A stretch of DNA of 64,000 nt. It comes from Bacteroidales bacterium H3 (GTDB lineage Bacteria > Bacteroidota > Bacteroidia > Bacteroidales > Muribaculaceae). Position numbers and translations under genes: made by a program. The stretch covers positions 62,001-126,000 of the forward strand of contig DAAN01000030.1 in NCBI GenBank assembly GCA_001701135.1, given 5' to 3'. Numbering within the stretch: the stretch's first letter is position 1; each line of letters begins with the position of its first letter. Under the pieces are notes generated by a model. The model was not told the origin of the DNA. It worked only from the letters and a program-made list of their open reading frames with translations, and made no database searches. Positions 1 through 7,818 of this stretch are shown piece after piece.

Positions 1-2
1 AG

Positions 3-290
3 CTGTCAGGCTTTGAACTGTGCAATCCTGATGACTACCAGGGAGGCTCGATAGCTGTTGTCGATGACCTCTGCGATGGTGGTGGTACATTCGCCGGAAT
101 TGCATCGGCCCTCCGTGATACTCTGGGTGATGAAATTGACCTGTCGATATTCGTTACTCACATGGTCAATCCCAAAGGCATCAAAACTCTCAGCGAACAC
201 TACTCGAAAGTTTCATTCTCCGATTCTTATAAGGATTGGAGCGCCGACGAGCTTCCTGAGAATGTTTCCTTCCAGAAAGCCTGGTCGTAA
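3..290 (+). CDS. Prs-like phosphoribosyl-pyrophosphate enzyme, C-terminal part (5' end outside window)
   Basis: The reading frame is open from the window edge to a TAA at 288-290. It contains the motif VVDDLCDGGGTF (around codons 20-31), which is the PRPP-binding loop of the phosphoribosyltransferase fold. It is followed by a beta strand (LSIFVTHMV) and a short C-terminal segment, as in ribose-phosphate pyrophosphokinases. The family makes PRPP from ribose-5-phosphate and ATP. In phages, Prs homologues are known in NAD salvage; one relative (Adps) makes ADP-ribose pyrophosphate in the NARP1 pathway, which rebuilds NAD after host defence depletes it. Whether this is Prs, Adps or another transferase cannot be told from the C-terminus alone. 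Its position 400 bases before the terminase places it in the phage element. Confidence 0.7.
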   Translation: MSGFELCNPDDYQGGSIAVVDDLCDGGGTFAGIASALRDTLGDEIDLSIFVTHMVNPKGIKTLSEHYSKVSFSDSYKDWSADELPENVSFQKAWS

Positions 291-314
291 TAAATACATT
301 AATATTCTAATATA

Positions 315-551
315 ATGGCATTTATTAAATATATAATTACTGATTTTACGGTCGAGGAAATTTGGCACGATAAAGCTGACGAACTTGGTTGGGGTGTTTT
401 TATCCATTTTGAAGTTCGTTTACTTGGTTTCATTAAGTGGCATACTAAAAAAATGGATCCATTTGGAAAGTTTTATAAGGAGCAATACAATTTAGCTCGT
501 GGCTATGCAAATAACCGTCGTTCTAAGTTTGTAGATGAGCATTTTATCTAA
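315..551 (+). CDS. Small hypothetical phage protein, 78 aa
   Basis: The ATG lies 25 bases after the Prs-like stop, in the same direction, so the two are probably cotranscribed. The product is basic and aromatic-rich (start MAFIKYIITDF, later WHDKADELGWG and a C-terminal NNRRSKFVDEHF). It has no signal peptide and no motif I recognise. A strong hairpin terminator follows 27 bases after the stop, so this gene ends an early-type operon. Base composition is more AT-rich than the host genes to the right. Its function is unknown. Confidence 0.6.
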   Translation: MAFIKYIITDFTVEEIWHDKADELGWGVFIHFEVRLLGFIKWHTKKMDPFGKFYKEQYNLARGYANNRRSKFVDEHFI

Positions 552-577
552 CGCCCTATATTATATTCACTTATTTG

Positions 578-614
578 GGCCGACCATACAAAGCAATTTG
601 TGTGGTCGGCCTTT
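578..614 (+). terminator. Rho-independent terminator after the Prs-like/78-aa genes
   Basis: GGCCGACCA and its complement TGGTCGGCC form a stem of about 15 pairs with one mismatch, followed by TTT. It separates the Prs-like operon from the terminase gene. Confidence 0.75.
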
Positions 615-691
615 ATCATCTCTGTCGATTTGCCGCTATTCTTATTAAACTGAAATGGACTATCGGCTATAACTCAGAAGATTGATAATCA

Positions 692-2266
692 ATGGCGCTG
701 AAAGCTCCAAAGAATTTACAAATAACGTTCAAACCATCTCCGCGACAATACGAGCTGTGGAAACTCCTTCAGCCCGATTATTGCCCACATTGCGGAGGAC
801 ATATAAAGCACGTTCAGATTGGCACTGATATGAACGGCAACCCACAGTTTAAGCCACAGTGCGATAAATGTGGGTCTTTTGATTTGCCTCAGTTGATACT
901 CGGAGGTGGAGCCGCTGGTGGCGGTAAATCTTATGTATCAAGTTGTTGGCTTGTAAGTAGCTGCATGAGATTCCCGGATTTGCGAGCAGTTGTGGCCCGT
1001 AAGACGATTAAGTCACTCAGGGAATCTACTTTCAATACCATCAAAGCTGTAATGAAACAGTGGGGGTTGAAAGAGGGCGAGAATTATAAAATCAACAATC
1101 TGGAAGGTGTCGTAACTTTCTGGAATGATTCGACCATAACGCTTAAAGAGCTGGAAGACTTGCCTTCGGATAGCAACTTTGAGCGTCTGGGCTCATCTGA
1201 ATTTACCATAGCAGCGGTCGATGAGGTATCTGAGATTAGTGAGAAGGCAATCGAAGTGCTGTTCTCTCGTCTTCGTTGGAAAACTCACGAAACATTCAAG
1301 ACGCCTCGACTTCTTATGACTACCAACCCGACTATCAACTGGGTGCGCGGTCGTTTCGTACAGGACTCTGACGGTAATCCCATTGTCTGCAAGGAAGGTG
1401 AGGCGTATGTGCCGTTCTCAGTATTCGATAATCCTGACATTGCCTTCAGACAGATTTACGAGGCGGCTCTGAATAAGATTACTGATCCGGCTACCAAAGC
1501 ACGATTGTTGTATGGCAACTGGGATTATGTTGATTCTAACGATGCCGCTGCATACTGGAACTTCAAAGGTGATGTTCATCTGGTGGATTCACTGAAGGAA
1601 AAAGTTTATGATCCGTTGAAACCAATAATTATTTCTCTTGACTTCAACGTGGCGCCTTTTATGTCGGCGCTGGCCTTTCAGGTTGATTATGAAAACAAGA
1701 AACTTTACATTCTTGAAGAGTTTACCGGCAAACCTGAAGACAAGGAAAACAATACTCCTAAGTTTGCCCAGAAAATCTCCAGTTATTATCTAACCAAAAG
1801 TCATCTTGGTGGGCTATTAGTAACTGGAGACCCGGCAGGCACAGCTCGCTCAACACAGACGGAGGAGGGGGTAAATAACTACACGATTTTTCTCAGCCAT
1901 CTTCATCCTTCTTTACGAGCAACAACCAAATTGATGCCCAAACAGCCTCCGCACAAGACTCGTCTGGAGTTCATTAACAACCTATTCAATGAAATGGATG
2001 GTTGGGAAATTCAGATTGATATGAGATGCCGCCGTTTGACCGAAGATTTCATATATCAGAAGAAAAACGAGGATGGCACTAAGAATAAGGCCAAGGTCAC
2101 AGACCCGAAACTTGGACTTAAATATGAAAAGTATGGCCACATGTCCGACGCATTTGACTACGGAGTATGTTTACTCCTGTCAAGTCAATGGAAGAAATTC
2201 CAGCAAACCTCGTCAGGTGGCATCGCAACGGTAAATACTCCGATCTACGGCACATTCGATTATTGA
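692..2266 (+). CDS. Phage terminase large subunit
   Basis: This 524-aa packaging motor cuts and pumps phage DNA into proheads. The N-terminal ATPase domain has Walker A GGAAGGGKS (residues 72-80), Walker B FTIAAVDE (171-178, catalytic E178) and the coupling motif LLMTTNP (207-213). The C-terminal RNase H-like nuclease domain shows acidic residues in SLDFNVAP (D317), VTGDPAG (D380) and MSDAFDYG (D486, D489). An extra N-terminal feature is a Cys4 knuckle, CPHC (31-34) plus CDKC (57-60), likely a zinc site inserted before Walker A. The ATG at 692 fits the family start. The stop TGA is followed one base later by the ATG of the connector gene, so the two are translationally close. Confidence 0.95.
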   Translation: MALKAPKNLQITFKPSPRQYELWKLLQPDYCPHCGGHIKHVQIGTDMNGNPQFKPQCDKCGSFDLPQLILGGGAAGGGKSYVSSCWLVSSCMRFPDLRAVVARKTIKSLRESTFNTIKAVMKQWGLKEGENYKINNLEGVVTFWNDSTITLKELEDLPSDSNFERLGSSEFTIAAVDEVSEISEKAIEVLFSRLRWKTHETFKTPRLLMTTNPTINWVRGRFVQDSDGNPIVCKEGEAYVPFSVFDNPDIAFRQIYEAALNKITDPATKARLLYGNWDYVDSNDAAAYWNFKGDVHLVDSLKEKVYDPLKPIIISLDFNVAPFMSALAFQVDYENKKLYILEEFTGKPEDKENNTPKFAQKISSYYLTKSHLGGLLVTGDPAGTARSTQTEEGVNNYTIFLSHLHPSLRATTKLMPKQPPHKTRLEFINNLFNEMDGWEIQIDMRCRRLTEDFIYQKKNEDGTKNKAKVTDPKLGLKYEKYGHMSDAFDYGVCLLLSSQWKKFQQTSSGGIATVNTPIYGTFDY

Positions 2267-2267
2267 T

Positions 2268-3290
2268 ATGTATAAACGATTTCTAAATAATCACGACTAT
2301 ATCTCCATCGTTACTGAAGAGGCCCTTCAGATGCTGATTCGTTAGGATGAAGACCGTCTGGCCCAGGCTGAAGAGGCAGCAGAGGCGTCTGTGCTGGAAT
2401 ATCTCACTGAAAACTATGAGGTGGAAAAGGCGTTAGAGGTTGGTAAGGAGCTGCGCCCCTACAACACTCAGATAACCTATCCTGTCGGAGCCCACTTCTA
2501 CCTCGATGGTAAAATCTATAAGGCTACTCGCGTCATCAATGGCAGGAAGGCACCGGCTACTGGTGAATACTGGGAGGAATACACCGATTATATAAAAAAC
2601 ATCGACACTGTTCCTTTCTACACTCAGCGCGGCAGCTATCTGCCCGGCGATATTGTTCGTTTCTCCAATACATTCTTCAGGTGCCTGAATTATAATGGCC
2701 TTGAATATAACAATGTCAGAGTTCCGGGCGTTTCAGCATGGGCTAAGGCAGATGTTCAGAGCTGGATGGCAAACGTAACATATCAGCCTTGGGACGTAGT
2801 GAACTATAACGGCAAATTCTACGCCCTTCTGACCGTTGAAGATATAGACCTGACACAGAACCCTCACGAAAGCGAGAACTGGGGACTGATAGGCTCGTAT
2901 GACCCTCAGCTGAACACCTACGAGCTTTCATCCACCGAATATGTGGAATACAACGGTGAGGTCTTCTATCCTGTGGCTAATCCTAATTCTGACGAACCCA
3001 AAGAGGATTACAATATCACGCCGCACGACCCTCGTAATAGCAATCTGAAGAAGCACATTCTCAGACTTGCAGTTTACGAGCTTCATAAGTTGATTTCTCC
3101 GGCGAATATAAGCTCATCCAGAATCACAGACTATGAAACGTCTATCTTATGGCTCAGGGATGCTTCCAGATTGAAAATCAATCCTCAGATCCCCCGTAAG
3201 CTGGATGACCAGAATAAACCAAGAGCTGACTTTGCGACTGCGACATACATGAGGGATTACGATCCCTACAAAAATCCCTGGCAAATTTAA
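2268..3290 (+). CDS. DUF1320/Gp36-like phage connector with inserted wall-binding-like repeats; in-frame TAG at codon 26
   Basis: An ATG at 2268, one base after the terminase stop, opens a frame interrupted only by TAG at 2343-2345 (codon 26) and closed by TAA at 3288-3290. The first 50 codons (FLNNHDYISIV, then a charged helix and EYLTENYEVEKAL) and the last 80 (ILRLAVYELHKLI, RITDYETSILWLRDASRL) resemble the helical Gp36/DUF1320 head-tail joining proteins. Between them lie three or four short repeats of the form YxPGDIVxxxNxFFRCL, like carbohydrate-binding (CBM5/12-type) modules. If TAG is read as an amino acid the protein is 340 aa. Otherwise translation could restart at GTG 2391, giving 299 aa. 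The choice between recoding, readthrough and a nonsense mutation is open. Confidence 0.7.
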
Positions 3291-3323
3291 GTGTTGTTGT
3301 GAAAATTGCGTATGCGGTTAGAG

Positions 3324-3358
3324 ACTGGCACCTCTCGTGATGAAAGGTGCCAGTTTTT
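3324..3358 (+). terminator. Terminator after the connector gene
   Basis: A perfect 10-bp stem, ACTGGCACCT with AGGTGCCAGT, is followed by TTTTT. It lies between the convergent connector and integrase genes and ends the rightward phage transcript. Confidence 0.85.
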
Positions 3359-3360
3359 GT

Positions 3361-4710
3361 TTACTGATATACAGCGAGCGCGTCAAGATAGTTGGTATAA
3401 TGGTGCTCAATCATTCCGACTGAGGTACCGGCTACCTTAGCCAGCATGGGTAACGGCATTTCATTGTCGATTAGAGCCTTCGTTATAGCGGTGCGTCTGA
3501 AGGCGTAAATGGTCAGGTGATATGGAAGTCCAAAGTAGTCTCCAACTTTCCACAGGAAGCGATTTATGCGGCCCTGAGCGCGATTCTGCTGTATGTAGTA
3601 AGTATGGTACTGTTCGGGGTCGTTTAGGTCCCACTGCTTCTTATTATGAGCGAATGGGAGGACGTAACCGGTAGTGGTCTGGTCCTTGTACTTGTTGATG
3701 ATTTCCAGAGCGCGAGGGGAGAGGAACTGGATAACCAGAGGGTTGCTGTCGTTCTCGCGCATGTATGAGTAGTTTTTCTTCTTGCTCGGAAGGTAGGTAC
3801 ACGTCCAGCGCTGGTAACGCTCATTGAAGGCGATGTTGCCCCATGTCAGCTTCATTATGTCGATGGGGCGCGATTTCATTTCATAGAGGAGGATGCAGAA
3901 ATCACGGTACAGCTCCTTGAAGTAATTCAGATGGGGCTTCTTCAGAACTATGAGGTCCAGATTGAGCTGAGTGAACTCTTCATATTGGGCCGGACTGAGT
4001 GATTTGACCGTGCCACCACTTTCGTTTAATTCGGTAGCGTTCTCACATAGGCTGTTGATGACCGGAGCGTGTTCCATATATGGGAAGTCTGGAACGTAGA
4101 TAGTGAGCCCGGCTTTTCTTGCTCGATTGATGGTCGCTGTCAGTAGCTTCATCAGCGAGATGTAGTTCTTACCCTTCCCTTTTAGACCCTTTTGGTCGAG
4201 GATGAATTTTGAGAACTGCACAAAAGTCTTGCGAGAGACCTGTGAAATAGGCGTTTTGATGAGCTTGCCCTCCTTTTTGAGCTTGTTTTGGAGTGACTGG
4301 TAGGTCATAAAGTTGGCAGAGGGCTTACGCTTCTCAGGATTGCGGAGTTCTTCGATGACATTCTCCAGGAACTCACCAAGAGTTAATTCTTTCTTGGCGA
4401 CGATGATAGCTTGCTCGGCCCGTTCACGTTCACCGGCCTCATAGGTTGCGAACAGTTCCTTGCCATTCTCAAACTCCTGTTCAGCAAGCAGTTTCTCGAA
4501 TGGCGAAAGGAAATCAAGCAGACGGATGTTGTTCTGAAGGTCGTTTTCAACCTTTGAAATGAACATCTGTGCTTGCGGATTCCACTTTGAAAAATTTGGA
4601 TTTTTTAACACAGACACCACCTTGTAGTGTCGAACCTGTGTCCCTTTGACGTGGGCACAGAGGCAGAATTTACCGTCTTTGTGGGTAAATTTTAACGAAA
4701 TTTTGGACAT
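3361..4710 (-). CDS. Tyrosine recombinase, phage integrase
   Basis: This 449-aa protein has the Bacteroidetes integrase layout: an N-terminal arm-binding domain, a SAM-like core-binding domain (residues 95-200) and a C-terminal catalytic domain. The catalytic arginine is in MKSRPIDIMKL, the second box is YAFRRTAITKAL (the usual histidine is replaced by tyrosine) and the nucleophile is in HHYTNY near the C-terminus. It would join the phage att site with the chromosome. ATG 4710 was chosen over TTG 4734 because MSKISLKF is a typical start for the family. It lies about 190 bases from the tRNA-Gln 3' end on the same strand, which points to that tRNA as the target. Confidence 0.93.
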   Translation of the reverse strand: MSKISLKFTHKDGKFCLCAHVKGTQVRHYKVVSVLKNPNFSKWNPQAQMFISKVENDLQNNIRLLDFLSPFEKLLAEQEFENGKELFATYEAGERERAEQAIIVAKKELTLGEFLENVIEELRNPEKRKPSANFMTYQSLQNKLKKEGKLIKTPISQVSRKTFVQFSKFILDQKGLKGKGKNYISLMKLLTATINRARKAGLTIYVPDFPYMEHAPVINSLCENATELNESGGTVKSLSPAQYEEFTQLNLDLIVLKKPHLNYFKELYRDFCILLYEMKSRPIDIMKLTWGNIAFNERYQRWTCTYLPSKKKNYSYMRENDSNPLVIQFLSPRALEIINKYKDQTTTGYVLPFAHNKKQWDLNDPEQYHTYYIQQNRAQGRINRFLWKVGDYFGLPYHLTIYAFRRTAITKALIDNEMPLPMLAKVAGTSVGMIEHHYTNYLDALAVYQ

Positions 4711-4860
4711 AATTTGATCTTTACAGTCCAACAACTTCGATTATGGCGATACACTGCACATTTCTCATGCACACGCTACTGCCATCATGTGAAAATAGAG
4801 GTTCGCATCGAACAACCGTATAGTACGAATTGTTCAGAAATCTCTGATATTCACTCAAAT

Positions 4861-4898
4861 AAAAAAAAGGAGAATTGAAGTATGAAATTCAATTCTCC
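4861..4898 (-). terminator. Terminator downstream of tRNA-Gln
   Basis: An 11-bp perfect stem (GGAGAATTGAA at 4869-4879 with its complement at 4888-4898) is followed on the minus strand by eight T. It sits directly after the tRNA 3' end, so it either belongs to the tRNA or was brought in by the element. Confidence 0.85.
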
Positions 4899-4903
4899 AA
4901 CAG

Positions 4904-4974
4904 TTGCCTTGGAGGGATTCGAACCCCCGCAGGCGGAACCAGAATCCGACGTGCTACCATTACACCACAAGGCA
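4904..4974 (-). tRNA. tRNA-Gln (anticodon CTG)
   Basis: The minus strand folds as a 71-nt tRNA: acceptor TGCCTTG/CAAGGCA, D arm GTGT/GCAC, anticodon loop TTCTGGT with CTG at 34-36, and a T loop GGTTCGAATC. The discriminator base is A and CCA is not encoded, as is usual in Bacteroidetes. It decodes CAG. The prophage integrase lies downstream of its 3' end, so this gene is the probable attB. glnS is also present in the window, consistent with direct charging. Confidence 0.95.
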
Positions 4975-5206
4975 ATTCCTAATCGAAAGTTAAGGACGTA
5001 TTTTAAAGAACTAATTTGTAATCTTTATTAACGCTTTGTAGTTCCGATTACGAGTGCAAAGTTACGGCTTTTATTTTAAACTGCAAATTTTTCTGCGTAT
5101 TTTTTGTGAGATTTTTTTGTAAGATTTTCAGAAAATCGTGTAACTGTGCGGTTAGCAGAAAGTTATACAAATATACTTTTTTTGACTGCATCCTGCGATT
5201 TTTATC

Positions 5207-5872
5207 TCAGTGTGATTTCAGGAAATCCAAGCACAGGTTCAGACGTTCAAACTGATGCTGATAATGATTGCCGGGAACCCATTGAAATTCTGTAAGGATG
5301 TGATGTCGCTGCAAAATATCGACAATTTTCTCTGTATTTTGTCCAACCGGACGGAATCCGGGAACAGGAGTGTGAGGTTCCTGTCTGCCGAGCAGCATAA
5401 AACAAGTTCCCGGTTTTGTCTCAGGGCAATTTGCTTCCACCCATTGCAAAAAATCCTTATACCAGAAGGAACCCGACATAATGGCGACATTGTCGAATGT
5501 GGGGCATAACATCCATTGCCACATAGCAAATAGACCTGACAACGACACACCGACAAAATTACGTGTCGGGGATTTCATACCGAGTGCTTTCTCACATTCC
5601 GGAACCACCAGCTGCTGAAGTTTGCGAAGAAAAGATGGAGCATTACCTTCAAAATCGGCACTTCCACGAGGCACTCCCGGAGCAGGCCAGGGCGTGAGAT
5701 CGTCGTCCCAATCCATTCCGGTTATAGCCACGATGCTCATTTCGAATTGTGCGGCGGCCGTGACAAGCCACCGTTCAAGATCATCGAGAGGATATAAAAC
5801 ATAGGTGATTCTATCCTTGCTGCCGGAAGCGCAGAGACAGTTGAGATTTCCAATGCGAAATTTTTGTATCAT
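5207..5872 (-). CDS. Alpha/beta hydrolase, putative esterase (esterase D/IroE-like)
   Basis: The 221-aa protein has the nucleophile elbow GVSLSG (Ser110) after a beta strand, and a late histidine in PGNHYQHQFER, as expected for the esterase family that includes Fes/IroE and esterase D. No signal peptide is seen, so it is probably cytoplasmic. Its ATG overlaps the stop of the GNAT gene by 4 bases, so the two are translationally coupled. With the adenylation-domain stump upstream, the set may be the tail of an old nonribosomal-peptide or siderophore-like locus, but that is speculation. The substrate is unknown. Confidence 0.7.
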   Translation of the reverse strand: MIQKFRIGNLNCLCASGSKDRITYVLYPLDDLERWLVTAAAQFEMSIVAITGMDWDDDLTPWPAPGVPRGSADFEGNAPSFLRKLQQLVVPECEKALGMKSPTRNFVGVSLSGLFAMWQWMLCPTFDNVAIMSGSFWYKDFLQWVEANCPETKPGTCFMLLGRQEPHTPVPGFRPVGQNTEKIVDILQRHHILTEFQWVPGNHYQHQFERLNLCLDFLKSH

Positions 5873-6339
5873 AAGGAATTCGGAAGTTTCATCATATCTT
5901 TCATCTGTATGAAACCATGGTTGTGGTAAACCTGCCGGGCTTCTTCGGTGGTCTCGAGATAAACCTTGTCGCAGTTGCGACAGCGGGCTATCTCAATCAA
6001 CGCACTTATAATGGAATCCGCCACGCCACGACGCCGGTAGGGTTGCCGCACATAAATATTCATCAGATAACCGCAAAGGCCCGAAGGATTGTCGGGAGAG
6101 GGGAGTTCCTCGTACAGGCAAATGCCACCGCAACCGGCCAGCGTGCCATCATATGCCGCTTCCACAAACCAGAAAGACCGGTCGGGCAGATGACGACGAA
6201 AATAACTGTGGTTATTGGCCATAACCTCATCCGTTGGCTCCTCGCCGAACACATGCCGCAACACTTCGTGCCGCCAGTTCATAATAGAGTCGACATCGGT
6301 CAGCGGGACAAGGGAAATCAGAGAATCGCTGTTGCTCAT
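5869..6339 (-). CDS. GNAT-family N-acetyltransferase
   Basis: The 156-aa protein shows the GNAT acetyl-CoA-binding motif in MNIYVRQPYRRRGVADSI (about residues 92-109; the usual Q/RxxGxG/A loop is RRRGVA), then motif B in KVYLETTEEARQVYHNHGF. These features span most of the length, so it is a single-domain enzyme of usual size. It lies between the adenylation-domain remnant (15 bases upstream) and the esterase (4-base overlap), in one transcription unit. The acceptor substrate cannot be inferred. Confidence 0.85.
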   Translation of the reverse strand: MSNSDSLISLVPLTDVDSIMNWRHEVLRHVFGEEPTDEVMANNHSYFRRHLPDRSFWFVEAAYDGTLAGCGGICLYEELPSPDNPSGLCGYLMNIYVRQPYRRRGVADSIISALIEIARCRNCDKVYLETTEEARQVYHNHGFIQMKDMMKLPNSL

Positions 6340-6354
6340 CGTCTTTAAGAATTG

Positions 6355-6627
6355 TTATGCTTCCTTGCTCCCATCTTTCAAGACCACCGGCAGAGCATTA
6401 CGGTCAACCTTGCCATGACTGTTGAGGGGAATATGCTTCATGGCCACAAGATATGACAGTCCGCGTTCATCGGAATATGGGCACACGACTCCACGGGCAA
6501 TTTCAGGGCTTTCATTCAGAACATTCTCCACCTCGCCCGGCTCTACCCGTTTGCCAAAGATCATCACCTGCTCATCTTTCCGATGAAGGAAAGCGAAATT
6601 GCCGTCGGGCAATTTATAATGGAAAAT
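6355..6627 (-). pseudogene. Remnant of an adenylate-forming (AMP-binding/NRPS A-domain) gene
   Basis: The frame carries only the C-terminal subdomain of an adenylation domain: LPDGNFAFLHRKDEQVMIFGKRVE (core motif A8, split here as LPDGNFAFLHRKD then QVMIFGKRVE), GEVENVL, and IPLNSHGKVDRNALP with the A10 lysine. There is no ATG before the A8 region. TTG 6612 is the only near-start codon, and an in-frame TGA lies at 6628-6630. The roughly 400-aa N-terminal core is missing and the upstream DNA is AT-rich and noncoding. I read this as a decayed gene rather than a functional small protein. The downstream GNAT and esterase genes may be what is left of its pathway. Confidence 0.75.
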
Positions 6628-6716
6628 TCATTTTTCCTATTCTAACATTAGACCTTGCGGCAAAGTTTTAGCGACACTATTTACTACACATGAATTTATT
6701 CCGCCTGAAATTATTT

Positions 6717-7595
6717 CTACGGAACCAGTTCGGCTGCTTCGGGAGACATGAGAGGCTTAACCTCGGCATAGGGGAGCACACACGACGGCATACCGGCCGA
6801 GTAGGGGGCTATCTCATATTGCTGATATGTAAAAGACAGGCCGTTGGCGAGAAAAACAGGAGGGCACTGAGGCAGCGGCAGAGTATCGGGATTGATAAGA
6901 AGCATGTCACGCAGAGTCATGGACGCATCGTCGGCCGACGGTTTGAAATATTGATCCCACAGACCTGTCCGAACCATTTTAACCAGCTTAGCGCGGACAT
7001 CGGGGCGGAACATGTTATCGATCGAAAGGCTCTTGCCGTTGGCGGCAACGAAAGTACGGTTATTAAACAGGGTGCCTCCATGAGCCCCGCCGACATAGCC
7101 ATATCGGGTGCAGAAATAAGTGATGACTTTGTCGGTAGAAAAGTCGGAGCCGAAGTTATAGATATACTCATAATCGACCTTGATGCTATCACCGGCAAAT
7201 CCTTTGAAATCTTTTTCAGCCGACGCAATAAGCGCCTTTCCACATGCCTCAGCAAGGGCCTTTCCCGACTTGAGCTGCTTTGCGTCGGGCACAAACAGAA
7301 TGGTGTCTGTATTCCACATGTTCTGACCCAGACAGCCGCCCACCCATGAGCGCACGCTGTCGACCAACTGCTGATTGCCGGCTGACGGATACCGGCCCGT
7401 GATCGTCACATCGGCTTTGCATCCTGCAAACTCAAGAGAATCTGCCCAGGAAACGGAATCGGTAACAAACTCGACATCTGCGGCGGAAGCATCAGCCACG
7501 GTCGCGTTGTCGCTTTTCTTTCCGGAACATGCACCGAAAAGAGTCATAGCCACCATAGAGGTCGCGAAGAAACAAAATTTACCTTTAGAATTCAT
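6717..7595 (-). CDS. DUF3298/RsiV-like lipoprotein
   Basis: This 292-aa protein starts with a lipoprotein signal peptide (MNSKGKFCFFATSMVAM, lipobox LFGAC, Cys23), so it should be lipid-anchored in the envelope. A DUF4163-like middle part (TVTITGRYP-like strand, YEYIYNFGSDFSTDKVITYF, GGAHG) is followed by a DUF3298-type end (FTYQQYEIAPYSAGMPSCVLPYAEVKPLMS). Relatives include the extracytoplasmic part of RsiV, which binds lysozyme, and many Bacteroidetes proteins of unknown role. It is a single gene with an AT-rich upstream region. The role here is unknown. Confidence 0.75.
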   Translation of the reverse strand: MNSKGKFCFFATSMVAMTLFGACSGKKSDNATVADASAADVEFVTDSVSWADSLEFAGCKADVTITGRYPSAGNQQLVDSVRSWVGGCLGQNMWNTDTILFVPDAKQLKSGKALAEACGKALIASAEKDFKGFAGDSIKVDYEYIYNFGSDFSTDKVITYFCTRYGYVGGAHGGTLFNNRTFVAANGKSLSIDNMFRPDVRAKLVKMVRTGLWDQYFKPSADDASMTLRDMLLINPDTLPLPQCPPVFLANGLSFTYQQYEIAPYSAGMPSCVLPYAEVKPLMSPEAAELVP

Positions 7596-7723
7596 AGCTT
7601 TATAATAAAGTTACTATTATGGTCAACATACAAAATTATACCATTGATTCATAATATCAAAATATCCGACTTAAATTCAGTTGATTCTTTAGGAATTACA
7701 ACCTATCATTGTTTCATGAATAT

Positions 7724-7753
7724 TTTGCAAATGATAAAATTTGAGTAAATTTG
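7724..7753 (+). promoter_or_regulatory. Bacteroidetes-type promoter of the nitroreductase gene
   Basis: TTTG at 7724-7727, an 18-base spacer and TAAATTTG at 7746-7753 match the -33/-7 consensus. The start site would fall near 7760, which rules out the upstream TTG 7741 and supports ATG 7819. Confidence 0.65.
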
Positions 7754-7818
7754 CCATAAAGAAAATTTCATATCTGTTGAACAATATCAAACCGTGTAAA
7801 GTTTCAATCATAAACCTA

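Larger units (their letters stand above)
1..4903. mobile_element. Right end of a prophage or phage-derived element inserted at tRNA-Gln
   Basis: The stretch holds a Prs-like gene end, a large terminase, a DUF1320/Gp36-like connector and a tyrosine integrase, then a tRNA-Gln gene. The integrase is on the minus strand and sits downstream of the 3' end of the minus-strand tRNA, the usual geometry for integration into a tRNA 3' end. The element continues left beyond the window, so the other attachment copy, portal, capsid and tail genes are not visible. Gene order is odd, because only one structural gene follows the terminase before the integrase. It could be an intact prophage whose genome is opened here by the att site, or a remnant or satellite. 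The right boundary is placed at the tRNA 3' end by inference. Confidence 0.75.

Noticed and set aside
7741-7818. N-terminal extension of the nitroreductase frame from TTG 7741
   Set aside because: A promoter -7 box at 7746-7753 lies inside it and a signal peptide starts at 7819.
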